A DNA stretch of 64,000 nt, taken from Siphonodentalium dalli (lineage: Eukaryota; Mollusca; Scaphopoda; Gadilida; Siphonodentaliidae). Below the pieces are notes generated by a model. That model saw only the letters and a list, made by a program, of their open reading frames with translations, had not been told where the DNA came from and did no database searches. Of this stretch, positions 1 through 10,255 are shown piece by piece (positions within the stretch are counted from its first letter, which is position 1; each line of letters starts with the position of its first letter). The stretch is from the NCBI GenBank assembly GCA_032622095.1, contig CP136066.1:172419164-172483163 (forward strand). The letters run 5' to 3'. The position numbers and the translations under genes were made by a program.

Positions 1-399
1 GTCTGTGAATTTTCTATGTGCTCTAGAGTCTAGACAGTCCATCGTGTCTTAATATTCTTTAACAGCCAACATTCTCTTGTCTGAACACCGGCCAAAAATT
101 ACGAGGAAAAACTCATTTCAATTCAATTGAAGACAAATGTACAGATGCAAGTGCAAACATTAGCACGCTTTTGTAAAGCGGTTGTAAAGCGGTACACACA
201 TTATAGACTTCACAAGGAGAATTTACACAGCGCAAAACACCCGTGTGTGAGATTCAGTCCCATGCATCGTTTGTGTATCTTGAACTTGTTCGCGATGTGT
301 AATGGTAAGGAGTCAACTGTAGACGCTCCACGTTAACTCTAACGCTGCTACAGGCTACATTCCCATAATTGTCAAATTGACTGACAAATTAATTTTCGT

Positions 400-530
400 T
401 CAATTCTTTAGAGAATGTACTGGCTTACAAAGTCAATGTAGATATCGTTAGGTCAATGTATTCTCTTATATTTCCGAGGCTCAATGTGAGAGACTCGCGC
501 ATATTAGAGAATGTATTGGCACAGGGTTTT
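400..530. repeat. Diverged twin-hairpin element
   Basis: 451-520 is a hairpin (GGTCAATGTATTCTCTTATA pairing with TAGAGAATGTATTGGC) followed by ACAGGGTTTTCG, as at 36942. An incomplete first hairpin (AGAGAATGTACTGGC) lies at about 411-424. The unit is an older member of the family at 6811, 36770, 40475, 51590 and 54135. Confidence 0.55.
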
Positions 531-1297
531 CGTAAAATTTCAGGAAGCTTCAATCATCATAAATGATGCTAGATGTCTCAACCTCGAGAATATACCTTCC
601 CATGCATGTTTGAAAATAAATATTATGAATATATTTACCACGATCCACAAAGAGGTCTAAACCGTTTAATTTGCTTTCTGGTGAACAGCGTGCGAATATA
701 TGCACACTCTATTTCGCCATATATCGGATATTTCCGACTAAGTTGTATTTGTCTGGCAACTTTTCGATTAAATATATTTAGCTTTTGTATTCGAAGATAT
801 TTATTAACGTAATATCAAATGTAAACGAATGTAAATACTTGCAAAAGCTTGCAACGGCAGTGGTCTAATCAGCATATCATGGGGGGGGGGGGGACTCTAT
901 CCTGTAATTTGTCTTTATCTGCCAATAGAAAGCGAAATCAAGCAAAACACACCAGGCGAGCGGCATCCAAAAAAAGCCCTGATCATGTCTACCCCGGAGA
1001 ACACAAGAGCCACGGACACATTGTCTACAAGAAACCTAATTTATGTTTACATTTTATGCTGCGTTCTTATCTACTTCCGGGATACTTGTAGACACGCACT
1101 GTCAAAAATGATTTTTCTTATTTTGAGAAAAAAAGAACTTAAAATAAGAAATATTTTCTAGGGAGTGACAAAAGAAATTTTCTTGATTTTAGTTTTTCTT
1201 AGTAAAAAAAATACAATCTTTACTTAGTCAAGAAAACAATAAGAAGAACAAAAATGAAGAAAACATTTTTTTTAAAGAAAATATTTCTTTTAGTGAA
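531..1297. other. No gene recognised
   Basis: The stretch is AT-rich and unique-looking, with a 13-base G run near 881-893. It is followed by A/T-rich DNA at 1110-1300 where TTCTTATTTTGAG pairs imperfectly with CTTAAAATAAGAA. Short open frames here have no recognisable product. Confidence 0.4.
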
Positions 1298-1830
1298 ATT
1301 TTTTTTTCCGGCACGTATGCCGGGGTGGGTGGGTGGTCAAAGCCACCAACAAGCAATTTTTTCCGCAACTAAAAAAATAATTTCCTGCTTGTTTTTTAGT
1401 GTTTTGGCAATGAGTTGGTGCTTCAAAACCACTTTGGATGAGAGAAATAATGTCATTCTAACTGTAAACTGACTGCAGGCAGTTATCGTGTTGTATTTTG
1501 TTGCAAATTTTGAAATCCAAGATGGCCACTGGCAGCCATGTTTTTTTGGCCGAATGACCTCAAAATGACTCATTCCTATTTACATGTCCATGTTAACATC
1601 CATGATAAATAGTATGCACAGAAATTCATATACAGCTGTTTACAGTGAATTTCCCCCCGCAAATCTCTGTTTTAGTGTTAAAAGGGGGGTGTCAAAAAAT
1701 GGTCGGAAAAAACTGCCGAAAACGGAAAACAAATTGGCGGTGGGGGTGAGTGGGTACAAAAAATGATCGAAAGGGAAAAAATGCCATACGTGCCTGACAT
1801 TTTTTTCCGACCCCCCCCCCCCCCCCCCTG
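1298..1830. mobile_element. G-run terminal element, copy 1
   Basis: It shares its interior (GTGGGTGGTC, AACAAGCAATTTTTTCCGC, AAGATGGCC, GATAAATAGTATGCAC, TTTACAGTGAATTTC) in inverted order with the copies at 10903 and 34888. The right end is a long C run closing in CCCTG; the left end has decayed to a T run before CCGGCACGTATGCC. The flanks TTTAGTGA/TTTAGTAA hint at a target duplication. It lies just past the TMEM179-like stop codon. Confidence 0.6.
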
Positions 1831-1934
1831 CTTTAGTAAGATTTTTTTTTCTCAAAATAATTGCGTGGTTTCTTTGGGTGCCGTTCGTTCAGTCTGAAAA
1901 AAATATTGCAAATAATCAGCCCACTTCCTTTCTC

Positions 1935-2213
1935 TCATGCTTTGATAAGCGGTGCCGTGCTTTTGTCAAGTTGAGATTCGTTCATTGTTTCGTTTCCTGG
2001 CTCCGATTCCACTTCCCCGTGAGGGAACACCATTGAACCGGAAAGCTCGTCGATATGACATTGGATGGAATATTTACTAGTGTTATGGTCACCTATACTA
2101 CTCGTGTCACTTGTTTCACTTTTCGCAAAACGTATCACTGACGTTTTATATCCTTTCATGGCCGTCACGATGCACTGTATGAGTATACTGATGGCCGTGA
2201 ACCAACTGAACAC
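1935..2213 (-). CDS. TMEM179-like protein, terminal exon (TM4, tail, stop)
   Basis: An acceptor TTGATATTTTCAG is followed by GTG TTC AGT TGG. The frame gives VFSWFTAISILIQCIVTAM (TM4), then a basic KGYK and a hydrophilic tail of about 70 residues rich in Ser, Thr and acidic residues, ending LDKSTAPLIKA and TGA. A second AG eight bases inside (next base 2205) is an alternative acceptor. TMEM179 also ends in a TM4 plus a short cytoplasmic tail; this tail is longer. No AATAAA is visible on the minus strand within the first few hundred bases after the stop. A G-run element begins about 105 bp beyond the stop, so the 3' UTR probably runs into it. Confidence 0.62.
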   Translation of the reverse strand: MFSWFTAISILIQCIVTAMKGYKTSVIRFAKSETSDTSSIGDHNTSKYSIQCHIDELSGSMVFPHGEVESEPGNETMNESQLDKSTAPLIKA

Positions 2214-2554
2214 CTGAAAATATCAAAAACATAAGTCAGAAATGAAAAAAGAGGTTTCGCAAGTTCAAGATGTTGTTAAACGCGTGTTCCTGTAAATATA
2301 GTGTTATTCCTGTTCCATATTTACAAATCAGTATGGAGCGTACATATATCGTTGACGTCAAATGACGTTCGCATCAACCATGAAACCAGAACTATTAAAT
2401 AAAGCATCATATATATGCACATATCACAGATCACAGGACAAAAGAGGCTATATATGTGCCTAAATAAACATTGTAAGTGTGTATTTTTAATGCACGTATT
2501 CTAGGACTGGTGACGTGTAATGAACACGGAACGACACGTGTGTTAATGTGTTTT

Positions 2555-2985
2555 ATTACATGATCCTACCCTTATTCCATTCAATAAACACATTCAATAA
2601 ATTGTGATATTAAACGTTCGTTTAATAACAGGAAATAGTGACAGGTGACATTTGACTTCCGGTTTGTCGTCTGTTTTCACTACGTTTACATAGTCTCAAA
2701 ATACTATGGCTTCCAATATTTTTTCCAACAAACTCTGATGAATGAAGATTTTGAAAAGTTATTTCATTAATTATACTCCATTAAATACGACACAGAGTCT
2801 TTATTGGGACTATTTCTTTACGCGGGCAAACAACGTACACAATATAATCTACAACTCGTCCCCAGTTTATATCGGAATTTACAAAACTCGTCCAGTAAAT
2901 TATGTATCCAGACCTAATTTACTGGACTCGTTTTGTAAATTCCGCTATAAACTGGGGACTCGTTGTAGATCCTCTATTTTTGATA
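2555..2985 (+). repeat. Dispersed element ending in a CGAGTCCCCAGTTTATA hairpin, copy 1
   Basis: 2848-2980 is a near-perfect hairpin: ACTCGTCCCCAGTTTATAT pairs with ATAAACTGGGGACTCGTTGT, and GTCCAGTAAATTA with TAATTTACTGGAC. The 5' part (ATTCCATTCAATAAAC, TTAAACGTTCGTTTAATAAC, TTTGACTTCCGG) recurs inverted at 37405-37900 and 48055-48605. The open frame across it is incidental. Confidence 0.65.
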
Positions 2986-3099
2986 CGGCACTTGAACTAA
3001 TACTCGTGCCATTATATATGAGCAAACATATCAACACTCGTGTCGTTATGTGTACATGTATTTATACCATACTGAATGCCTATGCTATTGTATATGTAT

Positions 3100-3230
3100 A
3101 ATGCCTATTTTGTAAATTTCATCTTTACCCCCTACGGCGGGTATAAATTTCCAATGTGAGTGTAAATTTTCAAACGTCATTTCGTGGGGTAAACTTTTAT
3201 ACCCATAGTAGAACTACATCGGAGTTAGCA
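3100..3230. repeat. Short inverted repeat region
   Basis: TTGTAAATTTCATCTTTACC and GGGTATAAATTTCC are answered by GGGGTAAACTTTTATACCC downstream, giving an imperfect hairpin around AAATTTTCAAACGTCATTTCG. Probably an old foldback element. Confidence 0.3.
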
Positions 3231-3411
3231 AAATAGTTCTTCTGATATATACAATGATTGAAAATTATAAGTTGTTACGATAACAATTGGATATGATGAA
3301 AATTGCCTGTATTTCAATCAAATGTAGCTTGCTAGTGTTATATTAACTAGGAAACATATGAATGGGAATAAGTGACTGATGGCTTAGAAAAAGGCTGGTC
3401 AACGCCATGAC

Positions 3412-3532
3412 GTAAAAGTATGCATCACTACGCGTGACGTACATTCCTTGTAGCGTCGTGTTTGTGTCTCTCGGTGAGAATACATTTTGAAAGTAAACAT
3501 CGGAGTAGTTGAATTTGCGGAACAAATCAAAA
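3412..3532 (-). CDS. TMEM179-like protein, exon 3 (extracellular loop 2)
   Basis: An ATTATTAG acceptor is followed by T TTT GAT TTG. The single first base completes the codon left by exon 2 (GC|T, Ala), so the phase fits. The encoded stretch is FDLFRKFNYSDVYF then QNVFSPRDTNTTLQG and YVTRSDAYFY. It has an NTT glycosylation sequon and ends in an aromatic run like the region before TM4 of TMEM179. The 3' end is uncertain: TAC|GTCATG (phase 0) would join exon 4 at 2213, and CA|GTCACT at 3377 (phase 2) would join at 2205 and give a TM4 length closer to vertebrate TMEM179. Both donors are weak. The exon could be mis-delimited, or the gene copy could be decaying. Confidence 0.5.
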
Positions 3533-3561
3533 CTAATAATTATGGCATAAATAGAATACAC

Positions 3562-3712
3562 CCATATAGCAACCGAGCGTACAAATTTTCACCACTCGTG
3601 GTATTGTTTTTAACCAATCGCAAAAAGGATCGTGGTCAAAAACCACAATTCCACTCGTGGTGAAAATTTGGTACTCTCGGCTACTATGGTGTATTATTTA
3701 AGTATTTATCGA
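3562..3712. mobile_element. Foldback element with CACTCGTGG arms
   Basis: CGTACAAATTTTCACCACTC pairs with GAGTGGTGAAAATTTGGTAC. The inner ACCACGA/TCGTGGT pairing and the outer ATAGCAACCGAG/CTCGGCTACTAT pairing continue it. No coding capacity. It lies about 30 bp upstream (gene direction) of exon 3. Confidence 0.6.
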
Positions 3713-3764
3713 TCAATTATCGTTTTTGCACAACGAAGGATCGAAAACCACTGTTCCTATAAGA

Positions 3765-3800
3765 TATGAACCAAATGAACACCTGAAAATGTTCAATAAG
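3765..3800 (-). pseudogene. Partial copy of the exon 4 acceptor boundary
   Basis: The plus-strand text GAACCAAATGAACACCTGAA repeats, with one change, the sequence across the exon 4 acceptor at 2196-2216. On the minus strand it reads TTTTCAG then GTGTTCATTTGGTTC, then loses similarity to TM4. It is a short duplicated piece of the intron 3/exon 4 border lying about 230 bp upstream (in gene direction) of exon 3. It has no coding continuation. Confidence 0.5.
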
Positions 3801-3914
3801 TCAATATGTATGACTCCATAACCTTATAAATGAATTGTAGGGAATCAAACAATTATCCATGAGATAGTATCCAGTTGTAAAATATTTAATCATGTCTCTA
3901 AGACACGTTATCAT

Positions 3915-4190
3915 AGAGCGTCCCCATGTTGTGGGGGGGGGGGGGCGTGTTCACCTTGAAATTTCCAGCTGCACCCCCATCACGCCACCTCCCGCCATTG
4001 AACCAGAACAAACCCCAGGTTCGCAAAATTCCATCTGCACCACCTCTTGGGTTGGAACTTTCCAAACTGGTAACCCAAGCACTCCAAATATTTGAAATTC
4101 TCAACCTGACGTCGCCTAAGGTTGGAAAAAATTCCGGTTGGAAAATTAAACAATGAGACCACCTCCACACCGAAGTCGCCACGTTCCTGC
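3915..4190. repeat. GACGTGGC/GCCACGTTCCTGC family, copy
   Basis: A 14-base G run is followed by several TTGGAACTTT/TTGGAAAATT-type motifs. The right end is GTCGCCACGTTCCTGC. The family recurs at 12780, 16027, 38221 and 62953. Open frames on both strands are repeat shadows. Confidence 0.55.
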
Positions 4191-4292
4191 ACGTATGTGG
4201 TTCACGCTAGAGTGCCAATAATATACGACATCACCTTGCAAGTGAAAGTTCACCTCAAACTATTGGGTGGTACAGTAACAATGTGAGCGTGA

Positions 4293-4552
4293 GATGCATG
4301 AGGCCCCCACCCCCCTTTTTCGTACGCCGTATTCCATGCCCTGTTATGAGGTACGCCGTATTCCGGCCCCTCTGTTAGGAGGTATTCGGTATTCCAAAAA
4401 TACCGGTATTCGTACGCCGACCTTCAAAAAAAATGAAGTTTTCATATATTTGTATGTATTCCATATGGCTGTTAACTGGTATTCCGTATTCCACCCTCTG
4501 TGTTAAGTGGTATTCCGTATTCCATGGGGGTGGGGTGGGGGCCTCATGCATA
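4293..4552. mobile_element. GCATGAGG-terminated element with GTATTCC reiterations
   Basis: The ends are inverted: ATGCATGAGGCCCCCACCCC and its complement GGGGTGGGGGCCTCATGCAT. Inside are at least eight GTATTCC/GGTATTC words, many as GTATTCCGTATTCC. It is related in design to 34083-34560. Confidence 0.65.
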
Positions 4553-5374
4553 CCATGCCATATATACAATGCAAGGTAAGTTTACACCGATGTACACGGA
4601 TGACAAATTACAGGTGATAGAATGGCAGACAATCACGACACGACATATCCAGAACGCAAATCGAAACACTAGGTAATAAGTAGAGGTTTATGGGGGATAT
4701 CCTGCAGTTTTATATGTCTACTATGTGCGTGTTGATTCGCGTGACAGAGGACTTCTTCATTCCAAATCAAATTGTGCTAAAATCGATGCCATGTGACATT
4801 TATAGGCTGCCGTGTTAGTGCAATATGATGGAATACATCGAGTGTCGTTGCATGCTTTGCCTTATATGGCGCCACATAATTATTTTGCAAGCCACAACTG
4901 AAGGTTACAATACACCAAATGATTTGCATAGGCCTCAGTGTTAACAAATCCCGCTGCCCTGTATTCGCAGGAAAGCTTTGACCCTGCACGAGTATCACAA
5001 ATTGAAGAACGCCCTTTAGACACAAGAAAATATTCTCAAAAGTACTTGCCAACGATCTCGATCTCGCTGCAGTTTGACAAACGTCACAATACCCTTAAAA
5101 TTTAGAAAAAAATGACATCGAAAAAAACACCAACCCCTCCCATAAATTATTCGCCAATTTGACAGCCGTATACTGTTCACCATGTGGCTATATTTGATGT
5201 TTCTCGTCGGGAAACACGTTTGTGCATTTTTTCTTGCAATTTTCATCCATGTATCATTGACCATTCAGCTGCCAGGATTTTTTTTATGCTGATCCTAGGA
5301 TGGGGGTCCCAGGGGAAATCACTCTACTAATTTGTATTTGGTGTATTATAACCTGAAGTAATTACTCGTTTTTG
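4553..5374. other. No gene or repeat recognised
   Basis: Unique-looking AT-rich DNA. Minus-strand open frames at 4777-5052 and 5016-5264 have no motif I recognise and no convincing splice context. Confidence 0.35.
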
Positions 5375-5640
5375 TATACTATATATACCATGACTAAAGA
5401 TGGATTATCTCGTCCTAAAAACTTTTTATATAGTTTTCGGGGTACAACATAATAGATATGGTTCGATGACATTTTCGTTACTATTTTTAGAATTTAGATA
5501 GAGTTACCCCGCATATGGTACGTCCCGAAAATAAAAATAAAAATAAAATCAATATTTAATTGATAGAAGCGTTTCCAGACAGGGGTCTTCTATGCATTAT
5601 TATTTTATTTTATACCCACGGAACTTTATAAAACTTTTAT
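5375..5640. mobile_element. Foldback element related to 42295-42695
   Basis: AACTTTTTATATAGTTTTCG near the left end is answered by CGGAACTTTATAAAACTTTT at the right. The inner part (AATAAAATCAATATTTAATT, CGTTTCCAGACAGGGGTCTTC) matches the second half of the element at 42295. Confidence 0.5.
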
Positions 5641-6046
5641 TACATATCTATCAACGTAATTCGCATGATCGCACGACGTTCCAGGCGTGTGATAATTCTC
5701 AGAATCGCACTAGTGCAATCTGTCGACGGAACTACTTCATTCAGTTGTAAGACTGGCTTTCGCCGTTACTATTTTTACTTTCTCAACTTTTCAACGCAAG
5801 GGCGACAACACACTTGCCGAAATTGCAGCGCCTGATTGGGTTATATGTGGAAAATCAGGGAAAACCCAATTAACACCTTTGCGCGGGTCAAGATGGGTCA
5901 AGTTCACTCGCGGATAGGAGGGCTCCCTGTCTGATTGTTGCGTTAACCCTAAAATACCGTTAAAACTCAATTAAATTCACAATTTCTGTACCGGAGATTG
6001 ACGACTGTGAGTCAACTTACTATAATACGTAGATATGTAATAAAAA

Positions 6047-6213
6047 TAGAACCGCATGAGTGTCTGAATTTTTAAGAAATTATCGCACTCGATTTGTTGG
6101 CGGAACGCGATACCTCTCGTGCGGGACTGCGTCCCGCACTCGAGGTATCGCTCCGCCAACAAATCTCGTGCGATAATTTCGTCAAAATTCAGACACTCAT
6201 GCGGTTCTATCTA
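6047..6213. mobile_element. 165-bp foldback hairpin
   Basis: ATAGAACCGCATGAGTGTCTG pairs with CAGACACTCATGCGGTTCTA. The pairing continues through AAATTATCGCAC, TTTGTTGGCGGA, CGATACCTC and GTGCGGGAC up to the centre near 6132. No coding capacity. No other copy was seen in the window. Confidence 0.7.
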
Positions 6214-6810
6214 TTTATAGGAAGAGATAATCCATTAATAAATCTGGCTATGAAAGACTTGGCAGTCTGAATCGTGGAATTGTGCTCGCTTTGTTACTTG
6301 TCTGTCATATTCTGGGAACCAACATAGCTTTATAAAGACGTTACATGTATTTGCCACCAAGTCTGAGTTTAGGGTGTCTGTCATTTGCAGAATGATGCTG
6401 GTTCTCAGGAAAACACGCAGTCAAACAATGCAGTGCAGTGATAAAACGTTTATAATTTGTGTTGGTACACTGCACTGGTCATGATATATGAAAACTACCT
6501 TTAGTGACGAGCCGTTGACAACCTGGCCAATAACATCGTCACATGATTTTGGAAAAGCATGCAGGTCACAATTTTCCAATATAATCGATGAGCGTTTCTC
6601 TCTCATCGTTCAGTCGTCTAAGTTCCAATACGATTTCGCTCTATTGATAACTAACTGATCCCAAAGAAAGAAGACCTGAGAAGCCAGCACTGGCTATCTC
6701 GTATACTGCCTGGCGAAGCTATGTTCAAATAAAGAAATAAACAATCTATGGTTCCATGAGTTGTCGTGATCAAACAAAAAAGTACAAACGTGAAGTCCGG
6801 AGGAAATAGG
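6214..6810. other. No gene recognised
   Basis: GTGTCTGTCATTTGCAGAATG at about 6376 matches the end of the palindrome at 53648. The rest is unassigned. Confidence 0.3.
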
Positions 6811-7247
6811 TGACCCGCCATATCAAATCCAGTCGTAAGTCGGGATTTTTTTTACCCTGTGCCAATGCATTCTCTTATATATGCGAGTCGACCATAGGTC
6901 GCCTCGCATATATAAGAGAACGCATTGGCCTAATAATTTGTATTTGTATTCTTTAACAATTTTATAATTTCACCCATACAGAGCCCCAGACAAACATGAG
7001 CAGACGACACTCTTCTATATGCTTCTATATATGTGTGGGGCTCCCTGCAGGGTAATGGATGTTTTTTATTTTATGTCCTAAAAATTGTAAGAAACATTTA
7101 TTTAAAAAACATGATAAAAAATTGTTAGGCCAATTCATTCTCTTATATATGCGAGGCGACCTATGGTCGACTCGCATATATAAGAGAATGCATTGGCACA
7201 GGGTAAAAAAAATCCCGACTTACGACTGGATTTGATATGGCGGGTCA
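6811..7247. mobile_element. Twin-hairpin element, best copy
   Basis: The outer arms are 50 bp, TGACCCGCCATATCAAATCC through TACCCTGT, mirrored at 7198-7247. Inside each arm is a nearly perfect 70-bp hairpin, 6861-6929 and 7128-7197. The stem is GCCAATGCATTCTCTTATAT ... ATATAAGAGAACGCATTGGC and the tip is GTCGACC/GGTCGCC. The two hairpins are in opposite orientation. The spacer is A/T-rich. Confidence 0.75.
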
Positions 7248-7748
7248 CATATCTCCAACGTAGGTTCTGCCACACAATTCCATGTGGGTGGTTTTATACG
7301 CCTATGTAAATATACGAACTACCAACCTGACCGACAATGAGCACCGAATAGAAACTTCTCCGCGGATGACCCACGTCCCATTCCATATCTTGTAGTTCAC
7401 TGCACGTGTATCTGAAATTGTTGAACATATTCAAAGTTCCGAGCTATGATTTTCTGGGAAGCTATATTTCTTTTTTCTTTCAGTTTGAAAATAACAAGGT
7501 TGAGTGGATAATATTACGTATAGAATTTTCTATTAAAGCCACTTGGCTGTTTACGCTCCAAAATACACCTAATAATATTCACTTTTTAAATTTTTACCGG
7601 TATCGAAATAGGTCGATATATACTTGAACTAGATATCAACGAGCATTAGATGACCCATAAAGACGCATAGGAGTCATAAAAGATGAAAATTTTAACACGG
7701 TGTTTGGATCCCAAAACAAACATCAGCCATGTACACGGCATGGATGAG
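7248..7748. other. No gene recognised
   Basis: AT-rich DNA with a short open frame at 7406-7627 and no recognised motif. The tandem array begins directly after it. Confidence 0.3.
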
Positions 7749-8507
7749 GAGGGCGTTCCGTGTTAGTCTATGCCTGATATGATAGAAATAAAGAGCGTTC
7801 CCTGTTAGTCTATGCCTGATATGATATAAATAAAGAGCGTTCCGTGTTAGTCTATGCCTGATATGATAGAAATAAAGAGCGTTCCGTGTTAGGCTATGCC
7901 TGATATGATAGAAATAAAGAGCGTTCCCTGTTAGTCTATGCCTGATATGATAGAAATAAAGAGCGTTCCCTGTTAGTATATGCCTGATATGATAGAAATA
8001 AAGAGCGTTCCGTGTTAGTCTATGCCTGATATGATAGAAATAAAGAGCGTTCCGTGTTAGGCTATGCCTGATATGATATAAATAAAGAGCTTTCCGTGTT
8101 AGTCTATGCCTGATATGATAGAAATAAAGAGCGTTCCGTGTTAGTCTATGCCTGATATGATAGAAATAAAGAGCGTTCCGTGTTAGTCTATGCCTGATAT
8201 GATAGAAATAAAGAGCGTTCCGTGTTAGTATATGCCTGATATGATAGAAATAAAGAGCGTTCCGTGTTAGTCTATGTCTGATATGATAGAAATAAAGAGC
8301 GTTCCGTGTTAGTCTATGCCTGATATGATAGAAATAAAGAGCGTTTCGTGTTAGTCTATGCCTGATATGATAGAAATAAAGAGCGTTCCGTGTTAGGCTA
8401 TGCCTGATATGATAGAAATAAAGAGCGTTCCGTGTTAGTCTATGCCTGATATGATAGAAATAAAGAGCGTTCCGTGTTAGTCTATGCCTGATATGATAGA
8501 AATAAAA
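7749..8507 (+). repeat. 42-bp tandem array, about 18 copies
   Basis: The unit is 42 bp: TAAAGAGCGTTCCGTGTTAG then TCTATGCCTGATATGATAGAAA. Variants are few (CCCTG, GGCTATG, AGTATATG, ATATAAA). Because 42 is divisible by three, the minus strand stays open as a 14-residue repeat, which is an artefact. The same unit occurs as little more than one copy inside the TTAA-flanked elements at 13466 and 21610. Confidence 0.9.
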
Positions 8508-8603
8508 AAACGTTTGTTTCACTTCTGTGCGAAAAAAAATGAAAACAGGATGAAACAATGTGAAATTACAATTAACATGTGTGAACTGTAACATTTTTTG
8601 TAC

Positions 8604-9885
8604 ATAAACCATGTCTCGAATAAGTCCGGTGACTGAGTATAAACCATGTCTCGAATAAGTCCGGTGACTGAGTATAAACCATGTCTCGAATAAGTCCGGT
8701 GACTTGAGTATAAACCATGTCTCGAATAAGTCCGGTGACTTGAGTATAAACCATGTCTCGAATAAGTCCGGTAACTTGAGTATAAACCATGTCTCGAATA
8801 AGTCCGGTGACTGAGTATAAACCATGTCTCGAATAAGTCCGGTGACTTGAGTATAAACCATGTCTCGAATAAGTCCGGTGACTTGAGTATAAACCATGTC
8901 TCGAATAAGTCCGGTGACTGAGTATAAACCATGTCTCGAATAAGTCCGGTGACTTGAGTATAAACCATGTCTCGAATAAGTCCGGTGACTGAGTATAAAC
9001 CATGTCTCGAATAAGTCCGGTGACTGAGTATAAACCATGTCTCGAATAAGTCCGGTGACTGAGTATAAACCATGTCTCGAATAAGTCCGGTGACTGGGTA
9101 TAAACCATGTCTCGAATAAGTCCGGTGACTGAGTATAAACCATGTCTCGAATAAGTCCGGTGACTGAGTATAAACCATGTCTCGAATAAGTCCGGTGACT
9201 TGAGTATAAACCATGTCTCGAATAAGTCCGGTGACTTGAGTATAAACCATGTCTCGAATAAGTCCGGTGACTGAGTATAAACCATGTCTTGAATAAGTCC
9301 GGTGACTGAGTATAAACCATGTCTCGAATAAGTCCGGTGACTTGAGTATAAACCATGTCTCGAATAAGTCCGGTGACTTGAGTATAAACCATGTCTCGAA
9401 TAAGTCCGGTGACCGAGTATAAACCATGTCTCGAATAAGTCCGGTGACTTGAGTATAAACCATGTCTCGAATAAGTCCGGTGACTGAGTATAAACCATGT
9501 CTCGAATAAGTCCGGTGACTTGAGTATAAACCATGTCTCGAATAAGTCCGGTGACCGAGTATAAACCATGTCTCGAATAAGTCCGGTGACTTGAGTATAA
9601 ACCATGTCTCGAATAAGTCCGGTGACTGAGTATAAACCATGTCTCGAATAAGTCCGGTGACTTGAGTATAAACCATGTCTCGAATAAGTCCGGTGACTTG
9701 AGTATAAACCATGTCTCGAATAAGTCCGGTGACTGAGTATAAACCATGTCTCGAATAAGTCCGGTGACTGAGTATAAACCATGTCTCGAATAAGTCCGGT
9801 GACTGAGTATAAACCATGTCTCGAATAAGTCCGGTGACTGAGTATAAACCATGTCTCGAATAAGTCCGGTGACTGAGTATAAACC
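8604..9885 (+). repeat. 35/36-bp tandem array, about 36 copies
   Basis: The unit is ATAAACCATGTCTCGAATAA then GTCCGGTGACTGAGT (35 bp) or with ACTTGAG (36 bp). The copies are almost identical, so the array is young. The unit has no stop trinucleotide on the minus strand and its length is not a multiple of three, so all three minus frames read through. That produces overlapping open frames of more than 400 codons that are not genes. The array lies in intron 2. Confidence 0.9.
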
Positions 9886-9978
9886 GGATAAAAATAAGAG
9901 TCATATTCCTAAAATCACCGCGGCGAAACAATTCTGTCACGATCCATTCAGAAATTTAATTTAGTCTGTAACCCAAGC

Positions 9979-10255
9979 GCAATCTCTACCAGAGGTCGTA
10001 TTATATGATCAGATTGTGCTGTTGCTGTCGAAATCCATCTTTGCATTTCTTTCAATTTACAACAATCTTGTAAAACACGGTGTTGTAACAGAGGTGACTA
10101 TTGGTAGAGATTGGCACATAAACAAAGCTACAATTTTACTATTATGGAACCCGGGAGATGCCAAGTGAACTATTTTTATTATTTCGTTATAACGAAATAC
10201 GATGTTGAAAGACGAAAAAAAAGGAGAGTTCACATGGCCTCTCCCGGGTTCCGTA
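9979..10255. mobile_element. Two inverted-repeat structures
   Basis: CGCAATCTCTACCAG (9979-9993) is mirrored by TTGGTAGAGATTGGC (10100-10114). Next to it, GGAACCCGGGAGATGCCA (10146) is mirrored by TGGCCTCTCCCGGGTTCC (10253), with an inner AGTGAACT/AGTTCAC pairing. Both look like short foldback elements. Confidence 0.5.

Noticed and set aside
8604-9885. Possible CRISPR-like array
   Set aside because: The units are directly joined with no spacers, and the context is a eukaryotic intron.
7692-9940. Three very long overlapping open frames on the minus strand (up to 696 codons)
   Set aside because: They are readings of the 42-bp and 35/36-bp tandem arrays. All three frames are open at once and the peptides are simple repeats with no domain.
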